Shown: positions 52,428 to 62,048, counted from the first letter of the stretch. The stretch is 64,000 nucleotides of DNA from an uncultured Pelagibacteraceae bacterium (GCA_902536385.1 CACAWY010000002.1:62001-126000); one strand, 5' to 3'. Translations and numbers: made by a program. The notes: generated by a model not told the origin, from the sequence alone.

Positions 52428-54284
52428 TTAGTGTTGCTTACCAAGAATAGCCTTACCTGTTGGTATTCTTGTATCGTCTACTAATTTTTGTGTAGCTGGA
52501 CTTGGTTCTTTAGTCATTAAACTGACTACCACCATTACAACTAAACAAATTGGTGCTCCAATTAAACCAAATCTTAAGTGGTCAATACCTAAGAAAGGAG
52601 TATTTACACCGCCCCATAAAGGAACTGAGAATTTAGGGAACACCCACGTTAAGTAAACTGTTCCTGACACAATTCCTGAAATGATACCGGCGATTGCACC
52701 TTCTCTAGTAGCTCTCTTCCACCATACACCAAGTACAAGTGGGAAGAATAAACCTGACATTGCAAAGTCGAATGCCCAAGCAACCGAACCTAAGATACTT
52801 GTTAGCCTGAAAGAGGCTATATAAGCACCAGCAGCTCCGATTATTACTAGAAGTACACGAGCAACTAACAGTCTTTTTGAAGTCTCCGCTTTTGGATTTA
52901 TGATCTTGTAGTAAATGTCGTGTGATAACGCATTTGAGATCGCAAGAACTAATCCATCGGCAGTTGACATGGCAGCAGCCATACCACCAGCAAACACTAG
53001 TCCTGAGATTACGAACGGTAGACCCGCTACTTCTGGAGTAGCTAATACTACAACGTCACCTCTCATGAACCATTCGTTCAACTGAAGTATTCCGTCACCA
53101 TTAAAGTCTGCGATAAATACTTGTTTAACTTCAGACCATCTTTGTACCCACTCTATCGACTGAACTTCAGAAATAGATTTTCCAATAATTCCAGTTGGTA
53201 GATTTGGATCCATCAATGCTAATTTAGACAATGTCGCTAACATAGGCGCTGAGGAGTAGAGTAAGAAAATAAAGAATAGCGACCAAGCTACTGATTTTCT
53301 TGCTGCTCTTACTGTAGGAGTTGTAAAGTATCTCATTAAGATATGAGGCAACGATGCAGTTCCCACCATCATACAAATCGCTAACGACAAGTATTTCCAG
53401 ACAGCCATTCCACCTTCAGGTACTCCAGAGTGAGTTCCAGAGATGTATTTCAATCCTCCTGGTACCCCAGCTGCTTTCATATCTGCGGCGCTGTTTTTAA
53501 CTAGTCCAAATTGTTGTTCAAGTTCGCCAAGTCTTGCAACTTCATCACCTAACATTAAGTGAGGGAAAATTCCTCCACCTACGTTAGAACTAATCCAGAA
53601 TACTGGTATTAAGTATGCGATGATTAATACAATGTACTGAGCAACCTGTGTCCAAGTTACGGCTCTCATTCCACCAAGCATTGAACAGATAAGGATACTT
53701 ATTAATCCTACCCATACACCCGCTTCAAACGGAATTCCAAGAGCTCTAGAAGCAATTGTTCCCGTAGCATTAATTTGTGCTGTTACGTAAGTAAATGATG
53801 CTATGAAAAGCACGAATACAGCTGCAGCTCTTACTGCGTTACCACCGTATCGTGTTCCGATAAAATCAGGAACTGTGTAACATCCAAACTTTCTTAGGTA
53901 CGGAGCCATTAGAGTTGCAACAAGTACGTATCCACCTGTCCAACCTACCAAGAAGGCCATATAAGTATAACCACCAAAGTAAACTCCACCCGCTAAAGCT
54001 ACGAATGATGCACCTGACATCCAGTCAGCTGCTGTTGCCATCCCGTTAAATACGGTTGGCACTTGTCTTCCTGCAACATAGTAGGCATCTACTTGAATGG
54101 TTCTTGATAAATAACCGATTAAGGCATAAATCAATACCGTGAAAGCTACAAACATCACTCCGATGTTTTTAGCTGACACACCTGCTTGCTCTGCTAATGC
54201 CATCAAAATGATGAACACTATAAAGCCACCAGTGTAGGTACCATATATTTTAGGAAGGTTTTGTATAAAATCTCCTTTAAACAT
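52428..54284 (-). CDS. Sodium:solute symporter, acetate-permease-like, with EF-hand-like loop
   Basis: An SLC5-family transporter of 618 residues with about 13 membrane segments. SSS motifs include DAYYVAGRQVPTVFNGMATAADWMSGASF and TLMAPYLRKFGCYTVPDFIGTRYG. Pairing with a DUF4212 gene and closeness to acetyl-CoA synthetase suggest uptake of acetate or a related monocarboxylate (inference). Residues 393-404 (DFNGDGILQLNE) match the EF-hand calcium-loop pattern exactly. The gene overlaps DUF4212 by one base and ends in a strong terminator. Its codon use is less AT-biased than its neighbours. Confidence 0.88.
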   Translation of the reverse strand: MFKGDFIQNLPKIYGTYTGGFIVFIILMALAEQAGVSAKNIGVMFVAFTVLIYALIGYLSRTIQVDAYYVAGRQVPTVFNGMATAADWMSGASFVALAGGVYFGGYTYMAFLVGWTGGYVLVATLMAPYLRKFGCYTVPDFIGTRYGGNAVRAAAVFVLFIASFTYVTAQINATGTIASRALGIPFEAGVWVGLISILICSMLGGMRAVTWTQVAQYIVLIIAYLIPVFWISSNVGGGIFPHLMLGDEVARLGELEQQFGLVKNSAADMKAAGVPGGLKYISGTHSGVPEGGMAVWKYLSLAICMMVGTASLPHILMRYFTTPTVRAARKSVAWSLFFIFLLYSSAPMLATLSKLALMDPNLPTGIIGKSISEVQSIEWVQRWSEVKQVFIADFNGDGILQLNEWFMRGDVVVLATPEVAGLPFVISGLVFAGGMAAAMSTADGLVLAISNALSHDIYYKIINPKAETSKRLLVARVLLVIIGAAGAYIASFRLTSILGSVAWAFDFAMSGLFFPLVLGVWWKRATREGAIAGIISGIVSGTVYLTWVFPKFSVPLWGGVNTPFLGIDHLRFGLIGAPICLVVMVVVSLMTKEPSPATQKLVDDTRIPTGKAILGKQH

Positions 54285-54541
54285 TAGTCATCCTCTCTTT
54301 CTGAGAAACCATGTTCTTCGTCGATTTTTTCTTGTTTATTTGCAGTCCAAAACAAAATTATCACAAAGGCAAGAAGTGAACCTTGCGCAGTCATGTAATA
54401 TGCTAGTGGATAGCCAAGAAAAGACATCGTGTTCAGTTCTGAACCAAACATGAAGATCACTAATGAGAAGAAAGCCCAAAGAACCAATGTTACTATCATA
54501 TGGTTTTTGGTCTTATTCCAATATGCGTCTTTATTTGACAT
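54284..54541 (-). CDS. DUF4212 symporter small subunit
   Basis: An 85-residue membrane protein with two hydrophobic segments (about 14-34 and 47-65) and the family pattern YWNKTKNHMIVTLVLWAFFS. The C terminus has TANKQEKIDEEHGFSE. DUF4212 proteins are encoded directly before this class of sodium:solute symporter and are taken as accessory subunits. GGGGGAAAT before the ATG gives a strong ribosome-binding site. It shares one base with the symporter gene. Confidence 0.9.
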   Translation of the reverse strand: MSNKDAYWNKTKNHMIVTLVLWAFFSLVIFMFGSELNTMSFLGYPLAYYMTAQGSLLAFVIILFWTANKQEKIDEEHGFSEREDD

Positions 54542-54563
54542 ATTTCCCCCTATTTATTTTTTA

Positions 54564-54587
54564 ACTTTTTACGTAAAAAGTACTTTT
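54564..54587. promoter_or_regulatory. Overlapping palindromes upstream of the symporter operon (candidate operator)
   Basis: ACTTTTTACGTAAAAAGT (54564-54581) is a perfect 18-base palindrome. It overlaps AAAAGTACTTTT (54576-54587), a perfect 12-base palindrome, so the half-site ACTTTT occurs three times in alternating orientation. The array begins 23 bases before the DUF4212 start, where a repressor or activator would act. Confidence 0.5.
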
Positions 54588-54602
54588 ATTGGTGGGAAGC
54601 AT

Positions 54603-54615
54603 ACTCATTATGAGT
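54603..54615. promoter_or_regulatory. Second inverted repeat in the symporter upstream region
   Basis: ACTCAT and ATGAGT are perfect 6-base arms around a single T, within the 155-base gap between the DUF4212 gene and the divergent unknown gene. A regulatory role is possible but unsupported. Confidence 0.25.
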
Positions 54616-54696
54616 TGAATTTAAAGAGAAAAAAGGACCCCAAAACCAAATTGAAATGCTATAAGACAAGTAAATAAAGGGTTTTTTAAATACAAC

Positions 54697-55338
54697 GTGA
54701 AATTGAATCTAAATAAACTGAGAAACACTCTTAGAACCACTCTAATAAGCATTTGGGAATATGTAATTCCGATTTGGAAAATTACCGGTTTATTTAAAAG
54801 CATAAAATCAAAAAAAGATTTAGAAAATTTTATTCAAGAGAGATCTGCTCATGTTACTCAAACAACTCTTTACGGGTATTTAAAAACTAGAATTGGAGTT
54901 AAATATATTGCCATGATGGAGGATGAAAGGTTTTTAAAGTCAATCAATCTTGCGAAATGGAATATTTATGTGGTTGCATTAGCTGATTGCGCTTTTTACG
55001 TTTTTTCTTATCTAATTTCGGAAAAAAACTTAAAAGACAATGATTGCAAAGAAATCTTCTTTAATATTTTAGAAAATGAAAAAAAAAATGGTTTGAGTGA
55101 TGAAATTTTTGATAGAGGTAAAAAAAAATTTTTAGAGAGATTAAACAAAGTAAATTTTTTAAATTATCATTTAAACGATCCGTTTAAAGACAGTGGTCAA
55201 GCTTTATACTACTGGTCTCCAATAGCTGATGAATTAAAATCACTTGATAAAAAAATAGTTTTAAATTCAATTCATTTAAAGTGGGGACTAATGAAGGAGG
55301 AATTTAAAAAATTAACAAAAAATTTAAAATTTAACTAA
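54697..55338 (+). CDS. Conserved protein of unknown function in acetate gene neighbourhood
   Basis: I do not recognise this 213-residue family. The start is GTG (54697). The protein is mostly helical, charged and lacks a signal peptide. One weakly hydrophobic stretch, [21 protein letters not shown], lies near residues 88-108. Other noticeable segments are [23 protein letters not shown] and [29 protein letters not shown], which look conserved rather than random. It lies between the symporter operon and acsA and ends 4 bases inside acsA on the opposite strand, so a role in acetate metabolism is possible but unproven. Confidence 0.7.
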   Translation: MKLNLNKLRNTLRTTLISIWEYVIPIWKITGLFKSIKSKKDLENFIQERSAHVTQTTLYGYLKTRIGVKYIAMMEDERFLKSINLAKWNIYVVALADCAFYVFSYLISEKNLKDNDCKEIFFNILENEKKNGLSDEIFDRGKKKFLERLNKVNFLNYHLNDPFKDSGQALYYWSPIADELKSLDKKIVLNSIHLKWGLMKEEFKKLTKNLKFN

Positions 55339-57479
55339 CCTTTATTTTGTCTATTCTCTACTAAAGATGTAACAACGCTAGGATCAGCAAGAGTAGTTGT
55401 GTCACCCAAATTATCTGGTTCGTTAGCGGCTATTTTTCTTAAAATTCTTCTCATAATTTTTCCTGATCTTGTTTTAGGAAGGCCAGGAGAGAATTGTATA
55501 ACGTCCGGCGTAGCTATTGGCCCAATTTGTTTTCTTACCCATAGTTTAAGATCTCTCTCTAGATCTCCTGTTGGATTTTCACCAGCATTGAGCGTTACAT
55601 AACAATACAAACCGTTACCTTTTATACTATGAGGAAAACCAACCACTGCTGCTTCTGCTACCTTAGGATGTGCAACAAATGCACTTTCGATCTCTGCGGT
55701 GCCTAAATTATGACCGGATACTATGATTACATCATCAACTCTGCCAGTAATCCAATAGTAACCATCCTTGTCTCTTCTACAGCCGTCTCCAGTAAAATAT
55801 TTACCATCAAACTGTGAAAAATAAGTATCAATAAACCTTTGATGGTCTCCATATACTGTACGCATTTGCCCAGGCCAAGACGAAGCCATACAAAGTCTTC
55901 CTTTTCCTTCCCCTTTTATAATTTTACCGTCCTTATCCACTAAAACTGGTTTGATTCCGTAAAATGGTTTAGTTGCAGATCCGGGTTTTAAATCTATAGC
56001 TCCAGGCTGGGGTGCTATAAGGATTCCACCAGTTTCGGTTTGCCACCAAGTATCTACAATCGGGCATCTAGAGTCTCCAACTGTTTTATAATACCACATC
56101 CACGCTTCTGGATTTATTGGTTCCCCAACAGTTCCTAATAATTTTAAAGTCTTTCTACTTGTTTTTTTTACAGGTTTATCACCTTCTCTCATCAAAGATC
56201 TAATAGCCGTAGGAGCTGTATAAAAAATATTTACTTTATATTTATCAACTATTTGCCACCACCTAGAACTATCTGGGTAATTTGGTACTCCTTCAAACAT
56301 AATTGTTGTTGCACCGTTTGATAATGGGCCATAAATAATATAACTATGTCCGGTCACCCAACCTATATCTGCTGTGCACCAATAAACATCGTTAGCCTTA
56401 TAATCAAAAATATATTGATGTGTCATTGAAGCATAAACCATATAACCACCAGTAGTATGAAGAACGCCTTTAGGTTTTCCTGTAGATCCAGATGTATATA
56501 GTATAAATAATGGATCTTCAGCATTCATCTCTTCAGGATCACATTTTGATGGTACCGATGAAATTAATTCTTTATATGAAACGTCTCTTTCATTATTCCA
56601 ATCTACTTGATTTCCAGTTCTTTCAACTACAACGCATTTTTTTACATCAGGACATTGATCTAAAGCTTCATCTGCAATTTTTTTAAGAGGAATTATTTTT
56701 CCTCCCCTTACACCCTCATCTGCAGTTATCAAATATTCGGACTCGCAGTCTGTAATCCTAGTTGCTATTGAGTCAGGTGAGAAACCTCCAAATATTATAG
56801 AGTGAACCGCTCCAATTCTTGCGCAAGCCAACATTATATATGCCAACTCAGGTATCATAGTAAGGTAAATTGTAACACGATCTCCTTTTTGAATTCCTAA
56901 ACTTTTTAAACCATTTGCAGCTTTACAAACATTCTGATGTAATTCTTTATACGAAATCTTTTTTGAGTCGGCAGGATCATCTCCGACCCAAATTATTGCT
57001 GTCTTACTCGGATTTTTCTTTAAATGTCTATCTATGCAATTTGCAGAAGCATTTAATGTGCCGTCGTAGAACCATTTAATCTTAACTTCCTCTTTACTGT
57101 ATTTTACATCTTTTATTTTTGTATATTTTTTAATCCAGGAAATTCGTTTTCCCTCTTTCGCCCAGAATTTATCATTTTCTTTAATTGAGAGTTTGTATTT
57201 TTTTTTGTACTTAGACTCATTGACATAAGCGTGATTCGCCCAACTGTCTGACACCTTAATAACCGAATTTCCCTCATTATCTTTTGAGTAAGTAGGAGCT
57301 CTAAAATTAATTTTTCTTACTTTTTTACTTTTCCTACGAGATTTACTTTTTTTCTTTGGCTTTCTCGTTTTTCTGACTTTTCTAGATTTTCTTTTTACTT
57401 TTTTAGGTCTTCTAGATCGTCTACCAGCCTTTTGGGTTCTTTTATATTTCTTTTTTTTTCTTTTTTTCTTTTTAGCCAC
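55335..57479 (-). CDS. acsA: Acetyl-CoA synthetase with lysine/arginine-rich N-terminal tail
   Basis: AcsA converts acetate, ATP and CoA to acetyl-CoA through acetyl-AMP. The 714-residue protein has the adenylate-forming motif [19 protein letters not shown] and the later [26 protein letters not shown] and the catalytic, acetylation-regulated lysine (Lys674) in [10 protein letters not shown] follow. Family members are near 650 residues. The excess is a tail in which 38 of the first 56 residues are Lys or Arg and none is acidic. The GTG start at 57479 has AAGGGA five bases upstream, and no ATG offers a shorter start, so the tail appears real. Confidence 0.95.
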   Translation of the reverse strand: MAKKKKRKKKKYKRTQKAGRRSRRPKKVKRKSRKVRKTRKPKKKSKSRRKSKKVRKINFRAPTYSKDNEGNSVIKVSDSWANHAYVNESKYKKKYKLSIKENDKFWAKEGKRISWIKKYTKIKDVKYSKEEVKIKWFYDGTLNASANCIDRHLKKNPSKTAIIWVGDDPADSKKISYKELHQNVCKAANGLKSLGIQKGDRVTIYLTMIPELAYIMLACARIGAVHSIIFGGFSPDSIATRITDCESEYLITADEGVRGGKIIPLKKIADEALDQCPDVKKCVVVERTGNQVDWNNERDVSYKELISSVPSKCDPEEMNAEDPLFILYTSGSTGKPKGVLHTTGGYMVYASMTHQYIFDYKANDVYWCTADIGWVTGHSYIIYGPLSNGATTIMFEGVPNYPDSSRWWQIVDKYKVNIFYTAPTAIRSLMREGDKPVKKTSRKTLKLLGTVGEPINPEAWMWYYKTVGDSRCPIVDTWWQTETGGILIAPQPGAIDLKPGSATKPFYGIKPVLVDKDGKIIKGEGKGRLCMASSWPGQMRTVYGDHQRFIDTYFSQFDGKYFTGDGCRRDKDGYYWITGRVDDVIIVSGHNLGTAEIESAFVAHPKVAEAAVVGFPHSIKGNGLYCYVTLNAGENPTGDLERDLKLWVRKQIGPIATPDVIQFSPGLPKTRSGKIMRRILRKIAANEPDNLGDTTTLADPSVVTSLVENRQNKG

Positions 57480-57498
57480 AAATTCCCTTAAATTTTAA

Positions 57499-57915
57499 TT
57501 ATATTTTACCCATGTTACAAATAATTTTCCAGCTTTTATAATCCATTGGCATCACGGATAATCTACTTTGCTTAATAAGCGGTAAATGAGAAATTTTCTT
57601 GGTTTTTTTAATTGTTTCAAGAGTTACGGGTTTTTTTAATTTCATTTCAAACCTAACTTGAACGGCAACAAATCTCTTTTTTTCATCAGTTTTGTCAATA
57701 AAAGCCGATTTTAACACTTTAACTATTCCAACTATCTCTTTTCCAATATTAGAGTGATAAAAAAAACATAAGTCACCAACTCTCATTTTTTTTAAATTGT
57801 TTGCTGCTTGATAATTTCTTACACCATCCCATGTAGTGCCCTTTGCACCAACTTTCTGCTGTTGATCTATTGACCAAACATCTGGTTCAGATTTTAACAA
57901 CCAGTATTGTTTCAT
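57499..57915 (-). CDS. EVE-domain protein
   Basis: A 138-residue PUA-like EVE protein. It has YWLLKSEPDVWSIDQ at the start, TTWDGVRNYQAANNLKKMRVGDLCFFYHSN, then GIVKVLKSAF and PMDYKSWKIICNMG. EVE domains bind modified bases in DNA or RNA, and the single-domain form is common in Alphaproteobacteria. The ligand is not known. It overlaps tsaD by 4 bases and lies 19 bases upstream of acsA. Confidence 0.9.
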   Translation of the reverse strand: MKQYWLLKSEPDVWSIDQQQKVGAKGTTWDGVRNYQAANNLKKMRVGDLCFFYHSNIGKEIVGIVKVLKSAFIDKTDEKKRFVAVQVRFEMKLKKPVTLETIKKTKKISHLPLIKQSRLSVMPMDYKSWKIICNMGKI

Positions 57916-58988
57916 AATTTTAAACCTGGTCCCTTCATATACGGAGCATCTCTATCTAAAGACCATCTAGACTTAGCATTAACAATTATTTTATCTAATA
58001 ATCTTTTTTCAAATCTTTTAATTCCCGCCCAAGCAATCATAGCTGCATTGTCTCCACAAAATTTTATATCAGGATAAACAACTTTAAAATTTATTTCTTT
58101 GGATAATTTTGTTAAATTTTCTCTAATTGTTTTGTTTGCTGCTACTCCACCTGCAACAATTAAATTAACATTTTTTTGTCCAGTCTTTTCTTTGAACATT
58201 TCTATCGCTATTTTTGTTTTTTTATTAAGGATATTATTTATTGTGTTTTGAAATGAAGCTGCAAGATTATACTTCATTTGTTTGTCGTTACCTATTTTCT
58301 TTGCTTCTCTTAAAACTGCAGTTTTAAGGCCCGCAAAAGATAAGTTACATCCTGCTTTATTTATTATTGGCTCAGGTAATTTAAAAAATTTTTTATTTCC
58401 CAACTTAGAAAACCTCTCAATATTCGGACCACCCGGATAACCAAGGTCTAGCATTTTTGCAGTTTTATCAAAAGCCTCACCTAAAGCGTCGTCAATAGTT
58501 GTTCCTAATTGCTGGTACTCATTAACATCTTTTACAATTAAAAACTGGGTATGTCCTCCGGAAATTAATAAAAGCAAATATGGAAATTTAATATTTTTTT
58601 CTAATCCAGGGCTTAGTGCATGACCCTCTAAATGATTGACTGCTACGAATGGCTTGTTTGAAAACGCAGCAATCGATTTACCAATATTTAGGCCTACTGT
58701 TAAACATACAATTAACCCGGGACCAGCAGTAGCAGCGACACCATCAATTTCATCCAAAGGAATTTTACTTTCACGCAAAGCGGCATTTATGACATATTCA
58801 ATGTTATCTAGATGTGCTCTAGCAGCTAGTTCAGGTACCACTCCTCCAAATTTTTTATGTTCCGTAAATTGACTAGATATAATATTAGATAAAATTTCTG
58901 CGGTCCCTTGATCATTTTTTCTAATTACAGCAGCTGCAGTTTCATCACAGCTCGTTTCAATTCCTAAAAATGTAATCTTTTTTGCCAT
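57912..58988 (-). CDS. tsaD: tRNA N6-threonylcarbamoyladenosine synthase subunit TsaD
   Basis: TsaD transfers the threonylcarbamoyl group to A37 of ANN-decoding tRNAs. Starting at MAKKITFLGIETSCDETAAA gives 358 residues, the family norm. An upstream in-frame start at 59051 would add 21 unrelated residues and overlap hemC, so it is rejected. HLEGHALS holds the metal-binding histidines. SGGHTQFLIVKD, GEAFDKTAKMLDLGYPGGP and NLIVAGGVAANKTIRE are further signatures. It overlaps the EVE gene by 4 bases. Confidence 0.96.
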   Translation of the reverse strand: MAKKITFLGIETSCDETAAAVIRKNDQGTAEILSNIISSQFTEHKKFGGVVPELAARAHLDNIEYVINAALRESKIPLDEIDGVAATAGPGLIVCLTVGLNIGKSIAAFSNKPFVAVNHLEGHALSPGLEKNIKFPYLLLLISGGHTQFLIVKDVNEYQQLGTTIDDALGEAFDKTAKMLDLGYPGGPNIERFSKLGNKKFFKLPEPIINKAGCNLSFAGLKTAVLREAKKIGNDKQMKYNLAASFQNTINNILNKKTKIAIEMFKEKTGQKNVNLIVAGGVAANKTIRENLTKLSKEINFKVVYPDIKFCGDNAAMIAWAGIKRFEKRLLDKIIVNAKSRWSLDRDAPYMKGPGLKL

Positions 58989-59044
58989 CTCTTTTTTTAA
59001 ATTAAAATAGTATAAAATAGTACTATCAAATATAACATTAATTA

Positions 59045-59962
59045 ATGACAAAAATTACAATTGGAGCCCGTGGAAGCAAACTTTCATTAGCATATGTGGC
59101 TAAAGTCAAAGAACTTTTAATTAAAAATAATGAAGAACTTAAGGAAGAAAATATAGATTTTAAAGCAATCAAAACATCTGGAGATATAAATTTAAATGTT
59201 AAAATATCTGAGATAGGAGGAAAAAATTTATTTTGTAAAGAAATCGAGGAAAGTTTAATAAAAAAAGAAATTGATCTTGCGGTTCACTCACTTAAAGATA
59301 TGGATTCGATCGAAAATAAAAAACTTCAGATTGGTGCATATATTAAAAGAAATGATTTTCGCGATGTAATTATTAGTAGGAAAATAAAAAATATAACTGA
59401 TCTTAAAGATGGTGTAAAAATTGGCTCTAGTTCGAGGAGAAGAGAGTTTCAATTAAAAAAAATTAATAAAAAAATCTCAATAATAAACATACGTGGAAAT
59501 ATAGATACAAGAATAAACAAAATTGACCAAGATAATCTTGATGGGATCATCCTAGCTGCTGCCGGCGTTAAATCATTAAAACTTGATGAAAGGATAAGTA
59601 TAACTTTTGACTCTAAAGATATACTACCTGCCGTAGGCCAGGGAATTATTGCAGTACAGTGTAGAAAGGAAGATAAAGTAAAAAAATTTATAGAAAAAAT
59701 TAATGATAATGAAACTAGTTTATGTGCGATTGCAGAGAGAAAAATGCTTCAGACTATTGGAGGCGATTGTGAAACAGCAATTGGTGGTCTAGCAGAGATA
59801 AAAAATAATAATTTGAAACTAAGAGCTCAACTTTTTTCAGATACTGGCGATGAAAGCTTTGATTATGAGTTTACTGGCAGAACTTCAGATGCTTATCTTA
59901 TTGGAAAAAGTGTTGGAGAAAAATTATTAGATTTAGCTAAAGGAAGGTATAAAAAAAAATGA
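59045..59962 (+). CDS. hemC: Porphobilinogen deaminase (hydroxymethylbilane synthase)
   Basis: HemC polymerises four porphobilinogens to hydroxymethylbilane. The 305 residues begin ITIGARGSKLSLAYV. They contain IDLAVHSLKDMDS, IGSSSRRREFQL, IRGNIDTRINKI and the cofactor-anchoring cysteine in GGDCETAIGGLA. It overlaps hemD by 4 bases and is divergent from tsaD over 56 bases. Confidence 0.96.
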   Translation: MTKITIGARGSKLSLAYVAKVKELLIKNNEELKEENIDFKAIKTSGDINLNVKISEIGGKNLFCKEIEESLIKKEIDLAVHSLKDMDSIENKKLQIGAYIKRNDFRDVIISRKIKNITDLKDGVKIGSSSRRREFQLKKINKKISIINIRGNIDTRINKIDQDNLDGIILAAAGVKSLKLDERISITFDSKDILPAVGQGIIAVQCRKEDKVKKFIEKINDNETSLCAIAERKMLQTIGGDCETAIGGLAEIKNNNLKLRAQLFSDTGDESFDYEFTGRTSDAYLIGKSVGEKLLDLAKGRYKKK

Positions 59963-60660
59963 ATGTGTTGTTAACAAGATCACTTATAGATACAGAAGAT
60001 TTAATGGGTAAGCTATTTTCTCTTGGTCATAAAATAATTCATGTTCCAACGTTAAAAATATCAGCCGTAAAAACAAACCCTATTAACCCTGACAATTATG
60101 AGGCCTTTATATTTACCAGCGCAAATGCAATAAGAAATTTACAGTCATTTAAATTAGATAAAAATAAACTTTGTTTTTGCGTTGGCGCAATAACAGAAAA
60201 AATTGTTAGGCAACAAGGTTATGTTAATACTATATCTGCCGGTGGGACAGTTAATGCTCTTAAAAACATTATAATTAACTCAGAGTATTTAGATAAAAAA
60301 AAAAGTTTGGCCTATTTATGTGGTGACAATATTAGCTCAGAATTAGATAAAGAATTAGAAAAAGAGGGTTTTAAGATTGAAAAAATTATTAATTACACTT
60401 CAAAAAAAATTAAAGAGTTAAGTAAAGATATAAATCAATTAATAATTAATCATCCCCCAGACATAATTTTTGTTTATTCAAAAAGAAGTGCAGAAAGCTT
60501 TATTGAATTAACAAAAAAATACTCACTCAATGGATTGATGACAGACTCAAGAGTTATGTGTATAAGTGTAAAAGTTTTAAATGTATTTAAACAATCTGGT
60601 TGGAAAAAACTTGAAATTTTTGAAGCTGGAGATGAAATAACAAAACTAAAGATTACTTAA
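59959..60660 (+). CDS. hemD: Uroporphyrinogen-III synthase
   Basis: HemD cyclises hydroxymethylbilane to uroporphyrinogen III. The 233-residue protein is diverged, as the family usually is. It has VLLTRSLIDTEDLMGKLFSLGHKIIHVPTLKI, FIFTSANAIRNL, LCFCVGAITEKIV and DIIFVYSKRSAESF, in the expected order. Position after hemC makes the call firm. Its stop abuts the mscS start. Confidence 0.9.
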   Translation: MNVLLTRSLIDTEDLMGKLFSLGHKIIHVPTLKISAVKTNPINPDNYEAFIFTSANAIRNLQSFKLDKNKLCFCVGAITEKIVRQQGYVNTISAGGTVNALKNIIINSEYLDKKKSLAYLCGDNISSELDKELEKEGFKIEKIINYTSKKIKELSKDINQLIINHPPDIIFVYSKRSAESFIELTKKYSLNGLMTDSRVMCISVKVLNVFKQSGWKKLEIFEAGDEITKLKIT

Positions 60661-61752
60661 ATGGTAGTATTAGAAAATTTTAAAGATCTATTTTTTGATG
60701 TTTGGGATAAGGGAATTTCAGGTGTTAATATTTCTGAAATTGTAATCGCATTGATAATATTTTTATTTTTTCTTTTTTTAAGAGGAATTTTTTCAAAATT
60801 CGTTATCAAAAGATTGGAAAAATATGTATCAAAATCTACAAATAATTTTGATAATTCTTTAGTTTTTTCTATGGAAGGTCCTGCAAAGTTTTTTCCAATT
60901 GTTTTAGGTTTTTTTGTATCTACTAGCTATCTTACCATTGAGTCTCAAGCTGCCGAATTTATTGAAACTGTAAATCGCTCTTTAATAACAATTTTAATTT
61001 TTTGGACTTTCCACCAAATAATTGGACCACTTTCAGTCGTTATAAAGTCAGTAGGTGATTTGATTTCCCGAGATTTAGTAAATTGGATTATCAAAGCAAT
61101 TAAACTTTTAATTTTCATATTAGGAATTGCATCTGTCTTAGAACTTTGGGGCATTAAAATAGGTCCTATTATAGCAGGACTAGGTTTGTTTGGTGTAGCA
61201 GTTGCCCTAGGTGCTCAAGATTTATTTAAAAATTTAATTTCTGGAATTTTAGTTTTGGTAGAAAGAAGATTTCAAGTTGGAGACTGGATTTTTGTTGAAG
61301 ATGTTATTGAGGGTACAGTGGAGTCAATCGGCTTTAGGTCAACAGTAGTAAGGAGATTTGATAAATCTTTAGCTACTATACCAAATTTTCAATTTGCAGA
61401 AAAAGCAGTAATTAACAACTCTCAAATAACAAATAGAAGAATTAATTGGATTATTGGCCTCGAGTACAGAACTACTAGCAAACAACTTAATGATATTAAA
61501 AAGGAAATAGAGAAATATATTATAGACAGTGAATATTTTACTACTTCTGATAACACAATCCTCTCAGTAAAAATAGATCAATTTGCTGCAAGTTCAATAG
61601 ATATTAAGTTGATATGTTTTACTAAAACAAAACACTATTTAGAATGGATGAAAGTAAAAGATATTCTAGCGATGGAAATAAAAAATATTGTCGAAAAACA
61701 CAAAGCATCTTTTGCTTTTCCTAGTACATCAATTTATGTGGAGAAAAATTAA
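60661..61752 (+). CDS. MscS-family mechanosensitive channel
   Basis: A 363-residue inner-membrane channel protein. Hydrophobic segments lie near residues 18-42, 75-95, 100-130 and 140-190. The pore helix region GPIIAGLGLFGVAVALGAQDLFKNLISGI is followed by the beta domain VERRFQVGDWIFVEDVIEGTVESIGFRSTVVRRFD and IPNFQFAEKAVINNS, classic MscS features. It presumably releases solutes on osmotic downshock. It abuts hemD and overlaps yggT by one base. Confidence 0.92.
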   Translation: MVVLENFKDLFFDVWDKGISGVNISEIVIALIIFLFFLFLRGIFSKFVIKRLEKYVSKSTNNFDNSLVFSMEGPAKFFPIVLGFFVSTSYLTIESQAAEFIETVNRSLITILIFWTFHQIIGPLSVVIKSVGDLISRDLVNWIIKAIKLLIFILGIASVLELWGIKIGPIIAGLGLFGVAVALGAQDLFKNLISGILVLVERRFQVGDWIFVEDVIEGTVESIGFRSTVVRRFDKSLATIPNFQFAEKAVINNSQITNRRINWIIGLEYRTTSKQLNDIKKEIEKYIIDSEYFTTSDNTILSVKIDQFAASSIDIKLICFTKTKHYLEWMKVKDILAMEIKNIVEKHKASFAFPSTSIYVEKN

Positions 61753-62048
61753 TGAAATCTATACTTATTCTTTTTGATAATGTAGTAAATCTTTACATTT
61801 GGGTTCTGATAATCCATGTAATATTTAGCTGGTTAGTAGCTTTCAATGTTTTAAATACAAGCAATAGATTCGTTTATTCTGTATTAGATGTTTCTTACAA
61901 ACTCACGGCACCACCATTAAATTTTATAAGAAAATTTTTGCCTAATCTTGGGTCAATAGATATTTCACCAGTTGTATTAATATTAGGCTTAATTTTTTTT
62001 AGGAATTTAGTTTTTGAAATGTTTGCACCAGGATTATTTTTAAGATGA
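61752..62048 (+). CDS. YggT family membrane protein
   Basis: A 98-residue protein with two main hydrophobic segments (about 8-30 and 73-95). The family-typical pattern is IFSWLVAFNVLNTSNRF, then PLNFIRKFLPNLGSIDISPVVLILGL. YggT proteins are linked to osmotic tolerance and cell-envelope functions, but their activity is unclear. It sits in a chain of overlaps between mscS (1 base) and folD (4 bases). Confidence 0.9.
   Translation: MKSILILFDNVVNLYIWVLIIHVIFSWLVAFNVLNTSNRFVYSVLDVSYKLTAPPLNFIRKFLPNLGSIDISPVVLILGLIFFRNLVFEMFAPGLFLR

Noticed and set aside
54621-54803. 60-residue minus-strand frame with hydrophobic ends
   Set aside because: It overlaps the start of the conserved-looking 54697 gene and the control region, and has no ribosome-binding site.
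58989-59051. Upstream start for tsaD adding 21 residues and overlapping hemC
   Set aside because: TsaD proteins begin near the MxxLGIETSCDET motif. The extra residues have no similarity and would overlap the divergent hemC start.
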